DNA of 64,000 nt from Streptomyces sp. 11x1 (GTDB taxonomy: Bacteria; Actinomycetota; Actinomycetes; Streptomycetales; Streptomycetaceae). The stretch spans positions 9,883,001 to 9,947,000 of the forward strand of contig NZ_CP122458.1 of assembly GCF_032598905.1 (NCBI RefSeq). Direction: 5' to 3'. The stretch's first letter is position 1; each line of letters starts with the position of its first letter. Below are positions 61,095-64,000 of this stretch, in pieces. The notes under the pieces were generated by a model. The model saw nothing but the letters and a program-made list of their open reading frames with translations, was not told the origin of the DNA and did no database searches. The translations under genes and the position numbers were made by a program.

Positions 61095-64000
61095 ATGCTG
61101 CCCGACGAGTACCGCACGATCGACTTCTTCGCCGAGGGCGCCCTTCCCGCACCCCGCATGACGCCGGCCGAGGCCGAGCTCATCGCCGCCGAACACCTCG
61201 GCATCACCGCTCGCGCGCAGGCGCTGGGCAGCCAGCAGGACGCCAACTTCCTGCTGCACGCCGACGACGGGACGCCCGCGACGATCCTGAAGATCGCCAA
61301 CCCCGCCTTCTCCACGGTGGAGATCGACGCCCAGGACGCGGCAGCCGACCTGATCGCCTCGGCCCGCCCGGAACTGCGCGTCGCCACCGTCCTGCGCCGC
61401 CCCGACGGCTCCCCGCTGCGCACGACGGTGGACACCGAGAACGGTCCGGCCGTCGCGCGCCTGCTGCGTCACCTGCCCGGCGGCACGCTCTCGGGACCGC
61501 GGCACCTCTCACCCGGCACCGTGGCGGGCATGGGCACGATCGTCGGAAAGGTCAGCACGGCCCTGCGCGACTTCCGGCACCCGGGCCTGGACCGCGTGCT
61601 CCAGTGGGATCCGCAGCACGCCGATCGCGTCGTCGCCAAGCTCGCCCGGCACATCGGCGAACCCGACCGGCGCGCCGCCGTGCAGACCGCGACCGCCGAG
61701 GCCTGGGCCCACGTCCACAAGCTCGCCGCCACGCTGCCGTCGCAGGCCGTGCACCTGGACCTCACCGACGACAATCTGATCCGCTGCCCCGACAGCCGTC
61801 CGACCGTGCCGGACGGGGTCATCGACTTCGGCGACGTGACCACGAGCTGGGCGGTCGGCGAACTCGCCGTGTCACTGTCCTCGATGCTCCACCACGACGG
61901 CATCGAGCCTCACCACGTGCTGCCGGCCGTCCGCGCCTTCCACGCCGTTCGGCCGCTTTCCCCCGAGGAGGCCGAGGCGGTGTGGCCGCTCGTGGTCCTG
62001 CGCGCCGCCGTCCTGGTGGCCAGCGGGTGGCACCAGGCCGCCGTCGACGAGGACAACTCCTACGCCACGGACGCGCTCGACCACGAGTGGCGCATATTCG
62101 AGCAGGCCACCCGGATGCCCCTGCCGGTGATGAGCCACCTCATCCGGGAGGCGACCGGCATGGCCGACGTGCCTGCCCGGACCGCGCAGGCCGACGTCCC
62201 GGCGCACCCTCTCCTGCGGGACCTCGCCGCCGACGACATCACCCTCCTCGACCTGTCCGCCGATGCCGATGCCATGGACCACGGAGCCTGGACCGACCCC
62301 GCCACCGAGGCCCGGCTGGTGACGTCCGCGCTCGCGGACGGAGCGGCCGCCGTCGCCACCCGGTACGCCCATGCGCGACTCACCGGGACACCGGCGCTGT
62401 CGGCGGAGTCCCCCGCCACGGTGCCCACCGGGATCGACCTCTGGCTCGGCCGGGACGCCGTGCTCCAGGCGCCCGCCGCGGGGAAGGTCCTCGCCGCGGC
62501 GCCGGGTCACGTGGAACTCACCTACGGTGCGCAGGCGCTGTCGCTGTCCTTCTCCCGCGAGATCCAGCCCGTGGTCACCACCGGTGCGACGGTGCGGGCG
62601 GGCGAGGACATCACCCACCTCTGCTCCGGTGCCTCCCTCCACATCGCGCTGCGCGACACCGACGGCCCCGCCGCACCGTGCCTGGTCCGTCCCGAGTACG
62701 CAGCCGGCTGGCTCGCGCTCACCGCCGACCCCGCTCCACTCCTCGGCCTCGCCGCCGAATCCGACCGTACGCGCGAGAGGGACCTGCTCGACCGGCGTGA
62801 CGCCGCGTTCGCTTCCGTGCAGGAGCACTACTACGCCGACCCCCCGCGTATCGAACGTGGTTGGCGCCACCATCTGCTGTCCGCCGACGGCCGGTCCTAC
62901 CTCGACATCGTCAACAACGTCACCCCGCTCGGCCACGCCCACCCCCGCGTCGAGCGGGCGGTCTCCCGGCAGTTGCGGCGGCTCAACACCAACTCGCGCT
63001 TCCACTACGCCTCCGTGGTGGAGTTCAGCGAGCGCCTCGCCGCCCTCCTCCCCGATCCTCTGGACACGGTGTTCCTCGTCAACTCCGGTTCGGAGGCGGT
63101 GGATCTGGGCCTTCGCCTGGCCATCGGGGCCTCCGGAAGGCCCGACGTCGTCGCACTGCACGAGGCGTACCACGGCTGGACGTACGCCTCCGACGCGGTC
63201 TCCACCTCGCTCCAGGACAACCCGAACGCCCTGGCCACCCGCCCGAGCTGGGTGCACACCGTGGACTCGCCCAACTCCTACCGCGGCCGCCACCGCGGAC
63301 CGGATGCCGCGCGCTACGCGCCCGAGGCCGTCGCGGTGATCGACGAACTGGCCGCCGCCGGCCGCCCGGCGGGAGCGTTCATCGGCGAGACCTTCTACGG
63401 CAACGCCGGAGGAGTCGCCCTTCCCGAGGGTTATCTCGCCCAGGTGTACGCGGCGGTACGCCGTCACGGCGGCTTGGCCGTCGCCGACGAGGTGCAGGTC
63501 GGATACGGCCGCCTGGGACACTGGTTCTGGGGCTTCGAGCAGCAGCAGGCCGTCCCCGACATCGTCTGTGTCGCCAAGGCCATGGGCAACGGACACCCCC
63601 TCGGCGCCGTCATCACGTCCAGGGCGGTCGCGGACCGCTATCGCGACCAGGGCTACTTCTTCTCCTCCACGGGCGGCAGTCCCGTCTCCAGCATCGTGGG
63701 CCTCACCGTTCTGGACACCCTGCGCGACGAGGACCTCCAGGGCAACGCGGCGCGTGTCGGCGGCCATCTGAAGAGCCGGCTCGAGGCACTGGCCGACCGT
63801 CACGGCATCATCGGCGCCGTCCACGGCTCGGGCCTCTACCTCGGCCTCGAACTCGTCCGGGACCGCGTCGGCCTGGAACCCGCCACGGAGGAGACCGCCG
63901 AACTCTGCGACCGCATGCTCGACCTCGGCGTGATCGTCCAGCCCACCGGGGACCACCTCAACATCCTCAAGATCAAGCCACCGCTGTGCATCGACACCAC
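61095..64000 (+). CDS. Multidomain kinase-like / M23-like / class III aminotransferase protein (3' end outside window)
   Basis: The frame opens at ATG 61095 and runs in frame without a stop past the window end (at least 968 codons). Three parts follow each other. Residues about 20-330: an APH/choline-kinase-like phosphotransferase (GSQQDANFLL near the start, catalytic loop HLDLTDDNL, then VIDFGDV). About 450-545: a small beta domain resembling a LytM/M23 peptidase fold (VPTGIDLWLGRDAVLQAPA) without clear zinc ligands. From about 570: a class III PLP aminotransferase with NSGSEAVDLGLRLA, DEVQVGYGRLG, and the PLP lysine in CVAKAMGNGHPLG. Such triple fusions are known for amino-alcohol or hydroxy-amino-acid catabolism (ethanolamine-phosphate lyase/AGXT2L-like). 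It would phosphorylate a substrate and then act on the phosphate with PLP. The Lrp gene upstream is its likely regulator. Confidence 0.88.
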   Translation, partial: MLPDEYRTIDFFAEGALPAPRMTPAEAELIAAEHLGITARAQALGSQQDANFLLHADDGTPATILKIANPAFSTVEIDAQDAAADLIASARPELRVATVLRRPDGSPLRTTVDTENGPAVARLLRHLPGGTLSGPRHLSPGTVAGMGTIVGKVSTALRDFRHPGLDRVLQWDPQHADRVVAKLARHIGEPDRRAAVQTATAEAWAHVHKLAATLPSQAVHLDLTDDNLIRCPDSRPTVPDGVIDFGDVTTSWAVGELAVSLSSMLHHDGIEPHHVLPAVRAFHAVRPLSPEEAEAVWPLVVLRAAVLVASGWHQAAVDEDNSYATDALDHEWRIFEQATRMPLPVMSHLIREATGMADVPARTAQADVPAHPLLRDLAADDITLLDLSADADAMDHGAWTDPATEARLVTSALADGAAAVATRYAHARLTGTPALSAESPATVPTGIDLWLGRDAVLQAPAAGKVLAAAPGHVELTYGAQALSLSFSREIQPVVTTGATVRAGEDITHLCSGASLHIALRDTDGPAAPCLVRPEYAAGWLALTADPAPLLGLAAESDRTRERDLLDRRDAAFASVQEHYYADPPRIERGWRHHLLSADGRSYLDIVNNVTPLGHAHPRVERAVSRQLRRLNTNSRFHYASVVEFSERLAALLPDPLDTVFLVNSGSEAVDLGLRLAIGASGRPDVVALHEAYHGWTYASDAVSTSLQDNPNALATRPSWVHTVDSPNSYRGRHRGPDAARYAPEAVAVIDELAAAGRPAGAFIGETFYGNAGGVALPEGYLAQVYAAVRRHGGLAVADEVQVGYGRLGHWFWGFEQQQAVPDIVCVAKAMGNGHPLGAVITSRAVADRYRDQGYFFSSTGGSPVSSIVGLTVLDTLRDEDLQGNAARVGGHLKSRLEALADRHGIIGAVHGSGLYLGLELVRDRVGLEPATEETAELCDRMLDLGVIVQPTGDHLNILKIKPPLCIDT

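Noticed and set aside
61872..63956. 694-codon leftward open frame at the window end
   Set aside because: Antisense shadow of the kinase/aminotransferase gene, which has clear motifs on the other strand.
1..64000. Biosynthetic gene cluster around the terpene cyclase piece
   Set aside because: The cyclase lacks its N-terminal two-thirds and no methyltransferase or other terpene gene is present.

Overview
The window reads as a stretch of a Streptomyces (high-GC actinobacterium) chromosome. GC is very high in every gene, third codon positions are almost all G or C, GTG and TTG starts are frequent, four-base stop/start overlaps are common, and the content is typically actinobacterial: a family 2B encapsulin fragment, MoxR/VWA genes, PaaABCDE, a fused urease gamma/beta subunit, many TetR regulators and no rRNA or tRNA. 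All identifications come from reading motifs by eye; no database search was run.

Layout. 0-4.7 kb: pyruvate carboxylase, then a frameshifted lipoprotein gene and an ABC-ATPase remnant next to a Zur-box-like sequence. 4.7-9 kb: a leftward MoxR ATPase/VWA-metallopeptidase operon with a 23-bp tandem repeat inside it. 9.2-17 kb: a DHA2 drug exporter, then a TetR gene divergent from a four-gene molybdenum aldehyde oxidoreductase operon (PaoABC type plus XdhC). 17-25 kb: a secreted PI-PLC, a peptidoglycan-binding membrane protein, a 1210-aa TPR membrane protein, and a chimeric ORF joining a family 2B encapsulin N-terminus to a terpene cyclase C-terminus. 25.5-31 kb: an accessory zone with a three-gene tyrosine-recombinase element (recombinase, small HTH protein, zinc-ribbon recombinase), a repeated copy of its right end flanking an NTF2-like/LysR pair, and a decayed integrase. 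31-34.3 kb: alpha/beta hydrolase, small monooxygenase, AraC regulator and SDR oxidoreductase. 34.5-42 kb: fructosamine kinase family protein, a TerD-like protein, and a TetR/APC permease/amidohydrolase unit. 42-45.8 kb: paaABCDE. 45.8-47.5 kb: wreckage, with an MFS gene broken by an indel and deletions and fused to an AraC gene, followed by scraps of two IS families. 47.6-55.4 kb: TetR plus a dipeptide-type ABC transporter operon that contains an amidase and a permease-ATPase fusion. 55.6-60.2 kb: a divergent urease (fused gamma/beta, alpha without the flap cysteine), agmatine deiminase, a small zinc-ribbon protein and a TetR gene. 60.4-64 kb: an Lrp regulator and a very large kinase-like/M23-like/class III aminotransferase gene that runs off the window.

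From about 38 kb rightwards the genes suggest catabolism of nitrogen compounds and aromatics: amino-acid permease with amidohydrolase, phenylacetyl-CoA epoxidase, amide or peptide importer with amidase, urease-like hydrolase with agmatine deiminase, and an aminotransferase. Each unit has its own local regulator or a visible dyad operator.

The most unusual material is the set of deletion-born chimeras (encapsulin/terpene cyclase at 23.8-24.9 kb; MFS/AraC at 45.9-47.2 kb), the recombinase trio with a duplicated end, the urease-like operon, and the multidomain aminotransferase. Several broken frames lie at homopolymers or low-complexity GC tracts, so sequencing error has to be excluded for those before decay is concluded.
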